Shown: positions 12,858 through 24,143, numbered from the stretch's first letter. The stretch is DNA of 64,000 bases from Panulirus ornatus (GCF_036320965.1 NC_092234.1:40559505-40623504), one strand, 5' to 3'. The notes: generated by a model not told the origin, from the sequence alone. Made by a program: numbers and translations.

Positions 12858-14105
12858 ATAATCACAGTCTTCTCTCTGATAACGTATGACTTCCATAAGG
12901 CAAGATCCACTGTTGATATTCTTTCCCATTTTAGTAATGTATGGTTATCATTCCTGCAAGACTTTGGGAAGTCATATGTAGCTGCCCTTGACATATCTAA
13001 TGTTTTTGACAGGGTGTAGCATTGGGATCTCATCTCTAAGTTTCCCTCTTTTGGCTTCCTTCCCTCACTTTGTTCCTTGATATCAAGCTTCCTCTCTAGC
13101 CAATCAGTCTCTAAGGTTGTTGATGGGTCAGCCCCCCTTCTCCATCAATAGCAGTGTCCCTCAAGGGTCTGTCCAGTCCCCTACAATTTTTCTCCTTTTT
13201 TTTCAACAATTTCCTCTCCACAAATAATCCAGTGCACTCATACACTGACAACTCAACACGGCAGTCATCCACATCCTTCGATTCTGCTCCCTTTTCTTTA
13301 ACTCGATCTGCATCTCGTTGACAGCTTCCTCAATAAACTCAGACTTGGACAAGATATTTCAGTGGGTTACACAAAATCTTGTTAAGTTTAATGCCTCCAT
13401 GACCCAATTCCTAACCATCTCTCAGTCAAAAACTCCTCACAGCTCTCATCTCTCCTTTGACAGTTCTGTAATTCCACCTCTTAACTCAGTAAACATACTT
13501 GGTATTACTGTCACATCCACTCTTTCTTGGAAACCCCACATTATGGGAATAGCTAAATCTGCTTCTAAGAAACTGGGTGTCCTGTTTAGATGTCAAAACT
13601 TCTCTTCTAAACAGCTTCTCTGTTATACAAGGGATTGATTTGTCCTTGCATGGAGTACCGCTCTCACATTTTGAGTGGTTCTAGCTCTGTATCCTTACTT
13701 GACAGAATTGAGTTGAAAGCAGTCCAACTAAAAAAACTATCCCAGGCTCCAAACTTGACCCCCTTGCCTTATGTTGCAATGTTGGTCCATTTTCCCTCCT
13801 CTATAGGTATTACTATGATTTTTGCTTTACAGAGCTGGCTGCTTGTGTGCCCCTACCATTAGCTAGACCATGCAATACTTCTTTCCCTAAATGTTGAAGC
13901 TTTGGAACTCTCTACCTTCTCATTTTTTCCCAATAACTATAACCTGGCACACTTCAAAAGACAGGTCTTTCACTTTCTCAGAAATTTGTAAATGCCTTCC
14001 CTTGTCTTTTCTTTTTTCCATTTCATAATTCTCTCCCCATTTCAATCAAGGCCCGGCCTTGATTTGGACTTTTGTCCGTGACTGAATCCTTCAACATAGA
14101 AAAAA
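12858..14105 (+). mobile_element. Jockey/I-group LINE fragment b (RT to C-terminus)
   Basis: Decayed copy of a non-LTR RT that differs from both the RTE and CR1-like families. Pieces in shifting frames: FHKARSTVDILSHFSNVW, SYVAALDISNVFDRV (catalytic Asp region), then the GVPQGSV region (about 13145), a palm box reading YTDN where YADD is expected (13236), DLDKIFQWVTQNLVKFNAS and LGITVTSTLSWKPHI and SASKKLGVLFRCQNF (13318-13638), ICPCMEYRSHILSGSSSVSLLDRIE (13635-13735), and a C-terminal NYNLAHFKRQVFHFLRNL ending at 13991. The altered catalytic box and several stops show that it is dead. EN is missing. Confidence 0.7.
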
Positions 14106-14120
14106 ATTACCCGTAAATAA

Positions 14121-14500
14121 TCAGACTTGGACAAAATTTTTCAGTGGATTAGACTTATATCTCTGAAATCCAATTTCTTTGCATTTCTCTCTCAAAAATC
14201 CCTTACAACTTTCCCATCTCCTATAACAGCTCTGGAATTTACCACTAAACAAAGTAAATGTAGTAGTTACACTGTAACATCTGAAATTGATATATATCTT
14301 GGGAACCTCATAGTACAAATCTTGAAAAGTCTTATTCTAAAAAAAACAAAAAGATTCTTCTGAACAGTCACTCTTATTATACAGATGACTGAATTATCCT
14401 TAAATGGAGTACAGCTTTCATAGCTAGGAAGATTGTTGCCCTTTGTCTTTACTTGAAAATGTACAGTTGAAAGTTTTCTGATTTATGCTGCATTGTTAAT
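14121..14500 (+). mobile_element. Jockey/I-group LINE fragment c
   Basis: A second partial copy of the family at 12858-14105. It begins at the DLDKIFQW segment (14121: CAGACTTGGACAAAATTTTT against CAGACTTGGACAAGATATTT at 13340) and continues through the counterparts of SKT...TFPSPITALEF and the lysine-rich KLGVLFR region with heavy decay. It probably belongs to the same original insertion event, or to a tandem duplication, as fragments a and b. Confidence 0.55.
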
Positions 14501-14520
14501 TCCCTCCATAATTGTCTATA

Positions 14521-15936
14521 TGCTAAAGGGAAAGAATGGTTTGGAAAAGTCTTGGGAGTAAAGTTAGGGGTTGGTGAGAAGACAAGAGCTAAGGAAGGAG
14601 TAGCACTACTTCTGAAGCAGGAGTGGGTGACAGTGTAGGAAAGTAAATTCTAGATTGATGTAGGTAAAACTGAAAGTGGATGGAGAGAGATGGGTGATTA
14701 TTGGTGCTTACGCCCTGGTCATAAGAAGAAAGATCATGAGAGGCAAGTATTTTGGAAGCAACTGTGGTAAGTGTGTCAGTAGCTTTGGTGCACGAGAACA
14801 GGTACTAGTGATTGGTAATTCAAATGCAAAGGTGAGTAATATGGCAGTTGAGGGTATAATTAGTATACTTGGGGTATTCAGTGTTGTGAATAGAAAGGGT
14901 GAAGAGCTTGTGGATTTGTGTGCTGAAAAAACTGGTGATTGGGAATACCTGCATTAAAAAGAGAAAGATATATATAAGCATACATATGTGAGTAGGAGAG
15001 ATGGTCATAGGTGATTATTGGGTTACATGTTACTTGCTGTGTGTAAAAGAGAGACTTTTGAATGTTAATGTGCTGAGAGGGGCAGCTGGAGGGATGTCTG
15101 ATCACTATCTTATGGAGGCAAAGGTGAATATTTGTAGAGGTTTTCAAAAAAGAAGAGAGAATGTTGGAGAGAAGAGAGTGATGAGAGTAACTGAACTTGG
15201 AAAGGAGACTTGTGTGAGGAAGTACCAGGAGAGATTGAGTGTAGAATGGCAAAAGGTGAGAGCAAATGACATGAGAGGAGTGGATGAGGAATGGGATGTA
15301 TTTAAGGAAGCAGTGATGGTATGTGCAAAAGATGCATCTGGCATGAGAAAGGACAGTGAGTGGTGGAATGAGGAACTAAAGTTGTTAGTGAAAGAGAAAA
15401 GAGAGGTGTTTAGATGATACTTACAAGGAAGGATGTAAATGACTGGGAGACTTAAAAAAGAATGCAGCAAGAGGTCAAGAGGAAGGTGCAAAGGTTGAAA
15501 ACAAGGGCAAAAATGGGTATGTTTGAAGGAACAGGAGTTCCAACAATATCATATGGAAGCCAGGCATGGGCTATAGATAGGGTTGTAGGAGGAGAGTGGA
15601 TGTGTTGGAAATGAAATGTTTAAGGATGATGTGTGGTGTAAGGTGGTTTGATTGAGTTAAGTGATGAAAGGGTGAGAGAGATGTGTGGTAATAAAAAGAG
15701 TGTGGTGGAGGGAGTAGAAGAGGGCATATTGAAAGGGTTTGGACATATGGAAAGAATGAGTGAGGAAAAGTTGACAAAGAGAATATATGTGTCAGAGGTA
15801 GAGGAACAAGGAGAAGCGGGAGACCAAATTGGAGGTGGAACGATGGAGTGAAAAAAATTTTGAGTGATTAGGGCCTGAACATACAGGAGGGTGGGAGGCG
15901 TGCAAGGAATAGAGTGAATTGGAATGATGTGCTACG
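14521..15936 (+). mobile_element. R4: RTE-type LINE lacking its RT domain
   Basis: Older copy. The endonuclease region (from KGKEWFGKVLGVKLGVGEKT; 14524 on) is followed by the post-EN linker, which includes MSDHYLMEAKVNICRGF and ETCVRKYQERLSVEW (15001-15417). Near 15512 the sequence jumps from KVQRLKTRA directly to KMGMFEGTGVPTISYGSQAW. It then continues through VREMCGNKKSVVEG and FGHMERMSEEKLTKRIYVSEVE to about 15936. The whole RT palm, about 1.35 kb in other copies, is missing at a short GCAAA match. Several frameshifts occur. No 3'UTR is attached. Confidence 0.8.
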
Positions 15937-16471
15937 AGTAGCACATACAGACACATGACCAAGTAGCCTAGGATTGTCCACCTTTAACTGTCATGCTGAA
16001 ATACATGGCTTCTTGTCTACTTGACGTTAGACAATTTTCAGAGTGCAATACAGAGTGATACTAGATCATCCAAGTCGTTTTCTTCTGAGTAGGAATGTCA
16101 ATACCACCACCGTCAGCAAAGCGCTTCATCCATCATTGTACACTTTGTAGTGCCAGCCCTGTAGTTTCAGTTTTTTCTCAATTACACTTCCCTCCCTTGT
16201 ACAAGGCTATAGGAGTGACAGTATCCTCTTTAGACAAGTCCTTAGGACCAAGCATTACAATACAAACCCACAACAAAGCACACATGGGTAGGGTAAAAAA
16301 GTGGATGTCGGGGACAACAGAAAGAACCATCTACCCACCACAATAACTCCCGGCAGACTGACCACCACCTCTTGCTTCACTCAAAGCCCCCCTCCCCACC
16401 AGCGGCCATGAGCTGCCCCGTTATCTTTCAACATTTCACGGTTAGGTTTTGGGGGCATGATACAAACGGAC
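15937..16471. other. Unassigned spacer
   Basis: About 535 bp between RTE fragments with no recognisable motif. An 83-codon ORF at 16095-16346 has no family signature. The segment replaces the expected 3'UTR of R4, so it may be target DNA or an unknown repeat. Confidence 0.45.
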
Positions 16472-16655
16472 AAAAAAATACTGGGATGTGGATTTGAATA
16501 GAGAAAAATTGGAGGAAGTGAAGTGTTTTAGATGTCTAGGAGTGGACTTAGCAGTGAATGGAACCTTGGAAGTGGAAGTGAGTCAAACGGTAGGAGAGGG
16601 GGCGAAGGTTCTGGGAGCAATGAAGAATGTGTGGAAAGAATGTTATCTTAGACAT
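16472..16655 (+). mobile_element. R5: RTE fragment (RT thumb region)
   Basis: About 180 bp matching the NGEKLEEVKCFRYLGVDLAADGTMEAEVSHRVGEGAK coding stretch of the family. It reads here as LNREKLEEVKCFRCLGVDLA, followed by a VNGTLEVEVS-like run, and ends in the LGAMKNVWK segment. It is bounded on both sides by non-matching sequence and is a small relic. Confidence 0.65.
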
Positions 16656-16680
16656 CAAGTGTAATAAATAAATGATAAAT

Positions 16681-18235
16681 AATGACGTAAGGAGAGTGGA
16701 GGAGGAATGATATGTATTTAGGGAAGCAGTGATGGCTTGCGCAAAAGATGCCTATGGCATGAAAACGGAGGGAGGTGGGCGGATAAGAAAGGGTCGTGAG
16801 TGGTGGGATGAAGATGTAAGATTGTTAGTGAAAGAGAAGAGAGGGGCATTTGGATGATTTTTGCAAGGAAATAGTACAAATGACTGGGAGATGTATAAAA
16901 GAAAGAGGCAGGAGGTCAAGAGAAAGGTGCAAGAGGTGAAAAAGAGGGCAAACGAGAAGTGGGATGAGAGAGTATCGTTACATTTTAGGGAGATTAAGAT
17001 GTTTTGGAAGGAGGTAAATAGAGTGTGTAAGACAAGAGAACAAATGGGAACATCGGTGAAGGGGGCTAATGGGGAGGTAATAACAAGTAGTGGTGAAGTG
17101 AGAAGGAGATGGAGTGAGTATTTTGAAGGTTTGTTGAATGTGTTTGATGACAGAGTGGCAGATGTAGGGTGTTTTGGTCGAAGTGGTGTGCGAAGTAAGA
17201 GGGTCAGGGAGAATGGTTTGGTAAACAGAGAAGAGGTACTGAAAGCTTTGGAGAAGATGAAAGCCAGCAAGACAGCAAGTTTGGATGATATTGCAGTGGA
17301 ATTTATTTAAAAAGGGGGTGACTTTGTTGTTGACTGGTTGGTAAGGATATTCAGTGTATGTATGGTTCATGGTGAAGTGCCTGAGAATTGGCGGAATGCA
17401 TGCATAGTGCCACTGTACAAAGGTAAAGGGGATAAAGGTGAGTGTTCAAATTACAGAGGTATAAGTTTGTTGAGTATTCTTGGGAAATTATATGGGAGGG
17501 TATTGATTGAGAGGGTGAAGACATGTACAGAGCATCAGATTGGGAAAGAGCAGTGTGGTTTCAGAAGTGGTAAAGGATGTGTGGATCAGGTTTTTGCTTT
17601 GAAGAATGTATGTGAGAAATACTTAGAAAAACAATTGGATTTATATATGGCATTTATGGATCTGGAGAAGGCATATGATAGAGTTGATAGAGATGCTCTA
17701 TGGAAGGTATTAAGAGCATATGGTGTGGGAGGTAAGTTGCTGGAAGCAGTGAAAAGTTTTTATCTAGGATGTAAGGCATGTGTATGAGTAAGAAGAGAGG
17801 AAAGTGATTGGTTACCATTGAATGTTAGCTTGCGGCAGGGGTGCGTGATGTCTCCATGGTTGTTTAATTTGTTTTTGGATGGGGTTGTTAGGGAGGTGAA
17901 TGCTAGAGTTTTGAGAGAGGGGCAAATATGCAGTCTGTTGTAATGAGAGGGCTTGGGAAGTGAGTCATTTGTTGTTCGCTGATGATACAGCACTGGTGGC
18001 TGATGTGTGTGAGAAACTGCAGAAGCTGATGACTGAGTTTGATAAAGTGTGTGAAAGAACAAAGCTGAGAGTAAATGTGAATAAGAGCAAGGTTAGGTTC
18101 AGTAGGGTTGAGGGACAAGTTGATTGGAAGGTAAGTTTGAATGGAGAAAAACTGGAGGAAGTGAAACGTTTTAAATATCTGGGAGTGGATTTGGCAGCGG
18201 ATGGAACCATGGAAGAAGAAGTGAGTCACAGGGCG

Positions 18236-18274
<39 letters not shown>

Positions 18275-19078
18275 GGTTCTGGAAGCGGTGAAAAATGTTT
18301 GGAAGGTGAAAACATTATCTTGGAGAGCAAAATGGGTATGTTTGAAGGAATAGTGGTTACAACAACGTTACATGTTTGCGAGGTGTAGACTATAGATAGA
18401 GTTGTGCGGAGGAGGGTGGATGCGTTGGAAATGAGATGTAAGAGGACAATGTGTAGTGTGAGGTGGTTTGATCGAGTAAGTAATGAAAGGGTAAGAGAGA
18501 CGTGAGATAATAAAAAGAGTGTGGTTAAGAGAACAGAAGAGGGTGTACTGAGATGGTTTGGTCACATGTAGAGAATGAGTGAGGAAAGATTGACCAAGAG
18601 GATATATGTGTCAGAGGTGGAGGGAACGAGGAGAAGTGGGAGACCAAATTGAAGTGGGAAGGATGGAGTGAAAAAGATTTTGAGCAATCGGGGCCTGAAC
18701 ATGCAGGAGGGTGAAAGGCGTGCAAGGAATAGAGTGAATTGGAACGATGTGATATACTGGGGTCGAAGTGCTGTCAGTGGATTGAACCAGGGCATGTGAA
18801 GCATCTGGGGTAAACTATAGAAAGTTTTGTGGGGCCTGGATGTGGAAAGGGAGCAGTGGTTTCCGTGCATTATACATGACAGCTAGAGACTGAGTGTGAA
18901 TGAATGTGGCCTTTGTTGTCTTTTCCTAGCGCTACCTCATGCACATGCAGGGGGAAGGGGTTGGCATTTCATGTGTGGCAGGGTGGCAATAAGAATGAAT
19001 AAAGGCAGCAAGTATGAATATGTACATGTCTATATATGTATATGTCTGTGTATGTATATATATGTATACGTTGAAATG
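16681..19078 (+). mobile_element. R6: RTE-type LINE, 5'-truncated, decayed, with 3'UTR
   Basis: Begins in the post-EN linker and runs through RT and the C-terminal domain to a long-type 3'UTR (about 18790-19078). Nonsense changes include TAA at 17308-17310, where other copies have AAA (FIKKGG), and a stop inside CVRVGREE near 17787. The RT boxes AFMDLEKAYDRVDR (17650-17690) and LLFADDTALVAD (about 17970-18005) survive. A (TG)n tract at 18238-18272 interrupts the RVGEGAKVL codons. The C-terminal domain (18390-18760) has further stops. Most changes look like neutral decay. Confidence 0.85.
18238..18272. repeat. (TG)n microsatellite inside RTE coding remains
   Basis: About 17 TG units sit exactly where other copies read GGTGGGGGAGGGGGCGAAGG. 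The flanking coding sequence matches on both sides, so the tract grew or was inserted after the LINE. Confidence 0.9.
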
Positions 19079-20338
19079 CCTTGCCGGCTTTTACGGAAGA
19101 TGAAAGCCGGCAAGGCAGCAGGTTTGGATGGTATTGCAGTGGAATTCATTAAAATAGGGGGTGACTGTATTGTTGACTGGTTGGTAAGGTTATTTAATGT
19201 ATGTATGATTCATGGTGAGGTGCCTGAGGATTGCCGGAATGCTTACATAGTGCCATTGTACAAAGGCAAAGGGGATAAGAGTGAGTGCTCAAATTACAGA
19301 GGTATAAGTTTGTTGAGTATTCCTGGTAAATTATATGGGAGGGTATTGATTGAGAGGGTGAAGGCATGTACAGAGCATCAGATTGGGGAAGAGCAGTGTG
19401 GTTTCAGAAGTGGTAGAGGATGTGTGGATCAGGTGTTTGCTTTGAAGAATGTATGTGAGAAATACTTAGAAAAACATATGAATTTGTATGTAGCATTTAT
19501 GGATCTGGAGAAGGCATATGATAGAGTTGATAGAGATGCTCTGTGGAAGGTTTTAAGAATATATGGTGTGGGAGGCAAGTTGTTAGAAGCAGTGAAAAGT
19601 TTTTATCGAGGATGTAAGGCATGTGTATGTGTAGGAAGAGAGGAAAGTGATTGGTTCTCAGTGAATGTAGGTTTGCGGCAGGGGTGTGTGATGTCTCCAT
19701 GGTTGTTTAATTTGTTTGTGGATGGGGTTGTTAGGGCGGTGAATGCAAGAGTTTTGGAAAGAGGGGCAAGTATGCAGTCAGTTGTGGATGAGAGAGCTTG
19801 GGAAGTGAGTCAGTTGTTGTTCGCTGATGATACAGCGCTGGTGGCTGATTCATGTAAGAAACTGCAGAAGCTGGTGACTGAGTTTGGTAAAGTGTGTGAA
19901 AGAAGAAAGTTAAGAGTAAATGTGAATAAGAGCAAGGTTATTAGGTACAGTAGGGTTGAGGGTCAAGTCAATTGGGAGGTAAGTTTGAATGGAGAAAAAC
20001 TGGAGGAAGAGAAGTGTTTTAGATATCTGGGAGTGGATCTGGCAGCGGATGGAACCATGGAAGCGGAAATGAATCATAGGGTGGGGGAGGGGGCGAAAAT
20101 TCTGGGAGCCTTGAAGAATGTTTGGAAGTCGAGAACATTATCTTGGAAAGCAAATATGGGTATGTTTGAAGGAAAAGTGGTTCCAACAATGTTGTATGGT
20201 TGTGAGGCATGGGCTATGGATAGAGTTGTGCGCAGGAGGGTGGATGTGCTGGAAATGAGATGTTTAAGGACAATATGTGGTGTGAGGTGGTTTGATCGAG
20301 TAAGTAATGTAAGGGTAAGAGAGATGTGTGGAAATTAA
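19079..20338 (+). pseudogene. RTE reverse transcriptase ORF (from R7)
   Basis: About 419 element codons, open upstream into the 3'UTR of R6 (the reading frame extends to 18896, but that part is not element coding). Order: KAAGLDGIAVEF, PLYKGKGDKSECSNYRG, EEQCGFRSGRGCVDQVF, AFMDLEKAYDRVDR, GLRQGCVMSPWLF, LLFADDTALVAD, MRCLRTICGVRWFDR, then TAA at 20336-20338. The FADD catalytic pair is present. EN is absent, so it cannot work alone. Codons after the stop (20339-20590) carry the WFGHMERMSEERLTKR and GRPNWRWKDGVKKIL C-terminus. Confidence 0.8.
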
Positions 20339-21048
20339 AAGAGTGTGGTTGAAAGAGCAGAAGAGGGTGTTTTGAAATGGTTTGGTCACATGGAGAGAAT
20401 GAGTGAGGAAAGATTGACCAAGAGGATATATGTGTCAGAGGTGGAGGGAACGAGGAGAAGTGGGAGACCAAATTGGAGGTGGAAAGATGGAGTGAAAAAG
20501 ATTTTGAGTGATCGGGGCCTGAACATGCAGGAGGGTGAAAGGAGGGCAAGGAATAGAGTCAATTGGAACGATGTGGTATACCGGGGTTGACGTGCTGTCA
20601 ATGGATTGAACCAGGGCATGTGAAGCGTCTGGGGTAAACCATGGAAAGTTGTGTGGGGCCTGGATGTGGAAAGGGAGCTGTGGTTTCGGTGCATTATTAC
20701 ATGACAGCTAGAGACTGAGTGTGAACGAATGGGGCCTTTGGTATCATTTCCTAGCGCTACCTCGTACACATGAGGGGGGAGGGGTTTGTTATTCCATGTG
20801 TGGCAAGGTGGCGATGGGAACAAATAAAGGCAGACAGTATGAATTATGTACATGTGTATATATGTATATGTCTGTGTGTGTATATATATGAGTACATTGA
20901 GATGTATAGGTATGTACACTTGCGTGTGTGGACGTGTATGTATATACATGTGTATGTGGGCAGGTTGGTTCATTCTTTCATCTGTTTCCTTGTGCTACCT
21001 CGCTAACGCGGGAGACAGCGACAAAGTAAAATGAATAGATAAATAAAT
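19079..21048 (+). mobile_element. R7: RTE-type LINE, RT to 3' end, fold-back 5' junction
   Basis: 5'-truncated copy starting at the RKMKAGKAAGLDG codons. Its first 13 bases (19079-19091) are the reverse complement of 19103-19115, so the junction forms a perfect hairpin arm. The ORF is open to 20338, where a single A-to-T change makes TAA in CGNKKSV, then continues in the same frame to 20590. The RT boxes AFMDLEKAYDRVDRDALW and QLLFADDTALVADS are intact. A long-type 3'UTR follows and ends in GCTAACGCGGGAGACAGCG with an AAATGAATAGATAAATAAATA tail. It belongs to the MQSVVDERAWEV / RRVDVLEMR / ILSDRG subfamily. Confidence 0.87.
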
Positions 21049-21303
21049 ACGTTGAAATGTACAAGTATGTATATTTGCATGTGCGGAGGTGTATGTACAT
21101 ACATGTGTATGTGGGTGGGTTGGGCCTTTCTTTTGTCTGTTTCCTTGCGCTACCTCGCTAAACAAATAAATGTTGATATGTATATGTATGTATATGTGCG
21201 TGTATAGGCTTTTAGGTATAAATATGTGTATATGAGTGGGTGGGCCATTATTCTTGTTTCCTGATGCTACCTCACTGACGCTGGAAACAGTGATTAAGTA
21301 TAA
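21049..21303 (+). repeat. Two extra tandem copies of the RTE 3'-terminal unit
   Basis: After the end of R7 two more partial units follow head to tail: 21049-21168 (GTTGAAATGTACAAGTATG ... GCGCTACCTCGCTAA) and 21170-21303 (GTTGATATGTATATGTATG ... GCTACCTCACTGACGCTGG AAACAGTG). Each repeats the last ~120-130 bp of the 3'UTR and ends in an ATAAA-rich tail. They diverge progressively from the consensus. Confidence 0.75.
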
Positions 21304-21353
21304 TAAATGGAAATGGTGAAGAGCTTGTAGATTTATGTGCTGAAAAAGGACTG

Positions 21354-22349
21354 GTGATTGGGAATACCTGGTTTAAAAAGAGACATATACATATGTATAC
21401 ATATGTAAGTAGGAGAGATGGCCAGAGAGCGTTATTGGATTACGTGTCAATTGATAGGCGCGTGAAAGAGAGACTTTTGGATGTTAATGTGCTGAGAGGT
21501 GCAACTGGAGGGATGTCTGATCATTATCTTGTGGAGGCGAAGGTGAAGATTTGTAAAGGTTTTCAGAAAAGGAGAGAGAATGTTGGGGTGAATAGAGTGG
21601 TGAGAGTAAGTGAGCTTGGGAAGGAGACTTGTGTGAGGAAGTACCAGGACACACTGAGTACAGAATGGAAAAAGGTGAAAACAAAGGAGGTAAGGGGAGT
21701 GGGGGAGGAATGGGATGTATTTAGGGAAGCAGTGATGGCTTGCACAAAAGATGCTTGTGGCATGAGAAGTGTGGGAGGTGGGCAGATTAGAAAGGGTAGT
21801 GAGTGTTGGGATGAAGAAGTAAGATTATTAGTGATAGAGAGGAGAGAGGCATTTGGACAATTTTTGCAGGGAAATAATGCAAATGAGTGGGAGATGTATA
21901 AAAGAAAGAGGCAGGAGGTCAAGAGAACAGTGCAAGAGGTGAAAAAGAGGACAAATGAGAGTTGGAGTGAGAGAGTATCATTAAATTTTAGGGAGAATAA
22001 AAAGATGTTTTGGAAGGAGGTAAATAAAGTGCATAAGACAAGGGAACACATGGGAACTACAGTGAAGGGGGCTAATGGGGAGGTAATAACAAGTAGTGGT
22101 GATGTGAGAAGGAGATGGAGTGAGTATTTTGAAGGTTTGTTGAAGTTGTTTGATGATAGACTGGCAGATATAGGGTGTTTTGGTCGAGGTGGTGTGCAAA
22201 GTGAGAGGGTTAGGGAGAATGATTTGGTAAACAGAGAAGAGGTAGTAAAAGCTTTGCGGAAGATGAAAGTCAGCAAGTCAGTGGGTTTGATGGTATTGCA
22301 GAGGAATTTATTAGAAAAGGGGGTGACTGTATTGTTGACTGGTGGGTAA
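21354..22349 (+). pseudogene. RTE endonuclease end and linker ORF (from R8)
   Basis: A 331-codon open stretch: the C-terminal part of EN with LLDYVSIDRRVKERLLDVN and GGMSDHYLVEAKVKIC (the SDH catalytic box), then the basic linker KRKRQEVKRTVQEVKKRTNES and NFRENKKMFWKEVNKV, and the start of the RT at LVNREEVVKALRKMK, ending after the one-base deletion near 22287. EN residues before EELVDLC are absent. Confidence 0.75.
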
Positions 22350-22530
22350 GGTTATTTAATGTATGTATAACTCATGGTGAGGTGCCTGAGGATTGGCGGA
22401 ATGCTTGCATAGTGCCATTGTACAAAGGCAAAGGGGATAAAAGTGACTGCTCAAATTACAGAGGTATAAGTTTGTTGAGTATTCCTGGGAAATTATATGG
22501 GAGGGTATTGATTGAGAGGGTGAAGGGGGC

Positions 22531-22640
22531 GCAGTGTGGTTTCAGAAGTGGTAGAGGATATTGGGGAAGAGCAGTGTGGTTTCAGAAGTGGTAGAGGATA
22601 TTGGGGAAGAGCAGTGTGGTTTCAGAAGTGGTAGAAGATG
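22531..22640. repeat. 40-bp tandem repeat, about 2.75 units, inside RTE RT
   Basis: The unit TTGGGGAAGAGCAGTGTGGT plus TTCAGAAGTGGTAGAGGATA occurs at 22561-22600 and 22601-22640 (last unit with GTAGAAGATG), preceded by a 30-bp partial unit at 22531-22560. It duplicates the GEEQCGFRSGR codons, replaces the usual CATGTACAGAGCATCAGA stretch and shifts the frame. Confidence 0.95.
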
Positions 22641-24039
22641 TGTGGATCAGGTGTTTGCTTTGAAGAATGTATGTGAGAAATACTTAGAAAAGCACATGGA
22701 TTTGTATGTAGCATTTATGGATCTGGAGAAGGCATATGATAGAGTTGATAGAGATGCTCTGTGGAAGGTATTAAGAATATATAGTGTGGGAGGCAAGTTG
22801 TCAGAAGCAGTGAAAAGTTTTTATCGAGGATGTAAGGCATGTGTACGTGTAGGAAGAGAGGAAAGTGATTGGTTCTCAGTGAATGTAGGTTTGCGGCAGG
22901 GGTGTGTGATGTCTCCATGGTTGTTTAATTTGTTTATGGAAGGGGTTGTTAGGGAGGTGAATGTAAGAGTTTTGGAAAGAGGGGTAAGTATGCAGTCTGT
23001 TGTGGATGAGAGAGCTTGGGGAGTCATTTGTTGTTCGCTGATGATACAACACTGGTGGCTGATTCGTGTGAGAAACTGCAGAAGCTGGTGACTGAGTTTG
23101 GTAAAGTGTGTGAAAGAAGAAAGCTGAGAGCAAATGTGAACAAGAGCAAGGTTATTAGGCACAGTAGGGTTGAGGGACAAGTCAATTTGGAGGTAAGTTT
23201 GAACGGAGAAAAACTGGAGGAAGTGAAGTGTTTTAGATATCTGGGAGTGGATTAGGGAGCAGATGGAACCATGGAAGCGGAAGTGAATCATAGGGTGGGG
23301 GAGGGGGCGAAAGTTCTGGGAGAGTTGAAGTATGTGTGGAAGTCGAGAACATTATCTCGGAAAACAAAAATGGGTATGTTTGAAGGAATAGTGGTTCCAA
23401 CAATGTTATATGGTTGCGAGGCATGGGCTATGGATAGAGTTGTTGCGCGCGCAGGAGGGTGGATGTGCTGGAAATGAGATGTTTGAGGACAATATGCGGT
23501 GTGAGGTGGTTTGATCAAGTAAGTAATAATAGGGTAAGAGAGATGTGTGGTAATAAAAAGAGTGTGGTTGAGAGAGCAGAAGAGGGTGTTTTGAAATGGT
23601 TTGGTCACATGGAGAGAATGAGTTAGGAAAGATTGACCAAGAGGATACATGTGTCAGAGGTGGAGGGAACGAGGAGAAGTGGGAGACCAAATTGGAGGTG
23701 GAAAGATGGAGTGAAAAAGATTTTGAGTGATTGGGGCCTGAGCATGCAGGAGGGTGAAAGGCGTGCAAAGAATAGAGTGAATTGAAACAATGTGGTATAG
23801 AGTCGATGTGCTGTCAATGGATTGAACCAGGGTATGTGAAGCGTCTGGGGTAAACCTTGGAAAGTTCTGTGGGGCCTGGATGTGGAAAGGGAGCTGTGGT
23901 TTCGGTGCATTATTACATGACAGCTAGAGACTGAGTGTGAATGAAAGTGGCCTTTGTTGTCTTTTCCTTGCGCTACGTCGCACGCATGAGGGGGCAGGGG
24001 GTTGTTCTTTCATGTGTGGCAGGGTGGCGATGAGAAAGA

Positions 24040-24143
24040 ATAAAGGCAGACAGTATGAATTATGTACATGTGTAATAAAGGCAGACAGTATGAATTATGT
24101 ACATGTGTAATAAAGGCAGACAGTATGAATTACGTACATGTGT
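24040..24143. repeat. 35-bp triplication in RTE 3'UTR
   Basis: The unit TAAAGGCAGACAGTATGAAT followed by TATGTACATGTGTAA occurs three times in a row. Other copies (for example 20826-20862) have it once. Confidence 0.95.

Noticed and set aside
18896..20338. 480-codon ORF taken as one gene with a novel N-terminus
   Set aside because: The first ~60 codons are 3'UTR and TG/TA-rich sequence of R6 that happens to be open. Element coding begins at 19079.
20895..21303. Repeat array considered as CRISPR-like or satellite
   Set aside because: Units are diverged RTE 3' ends without spacers; eukaryotic context.
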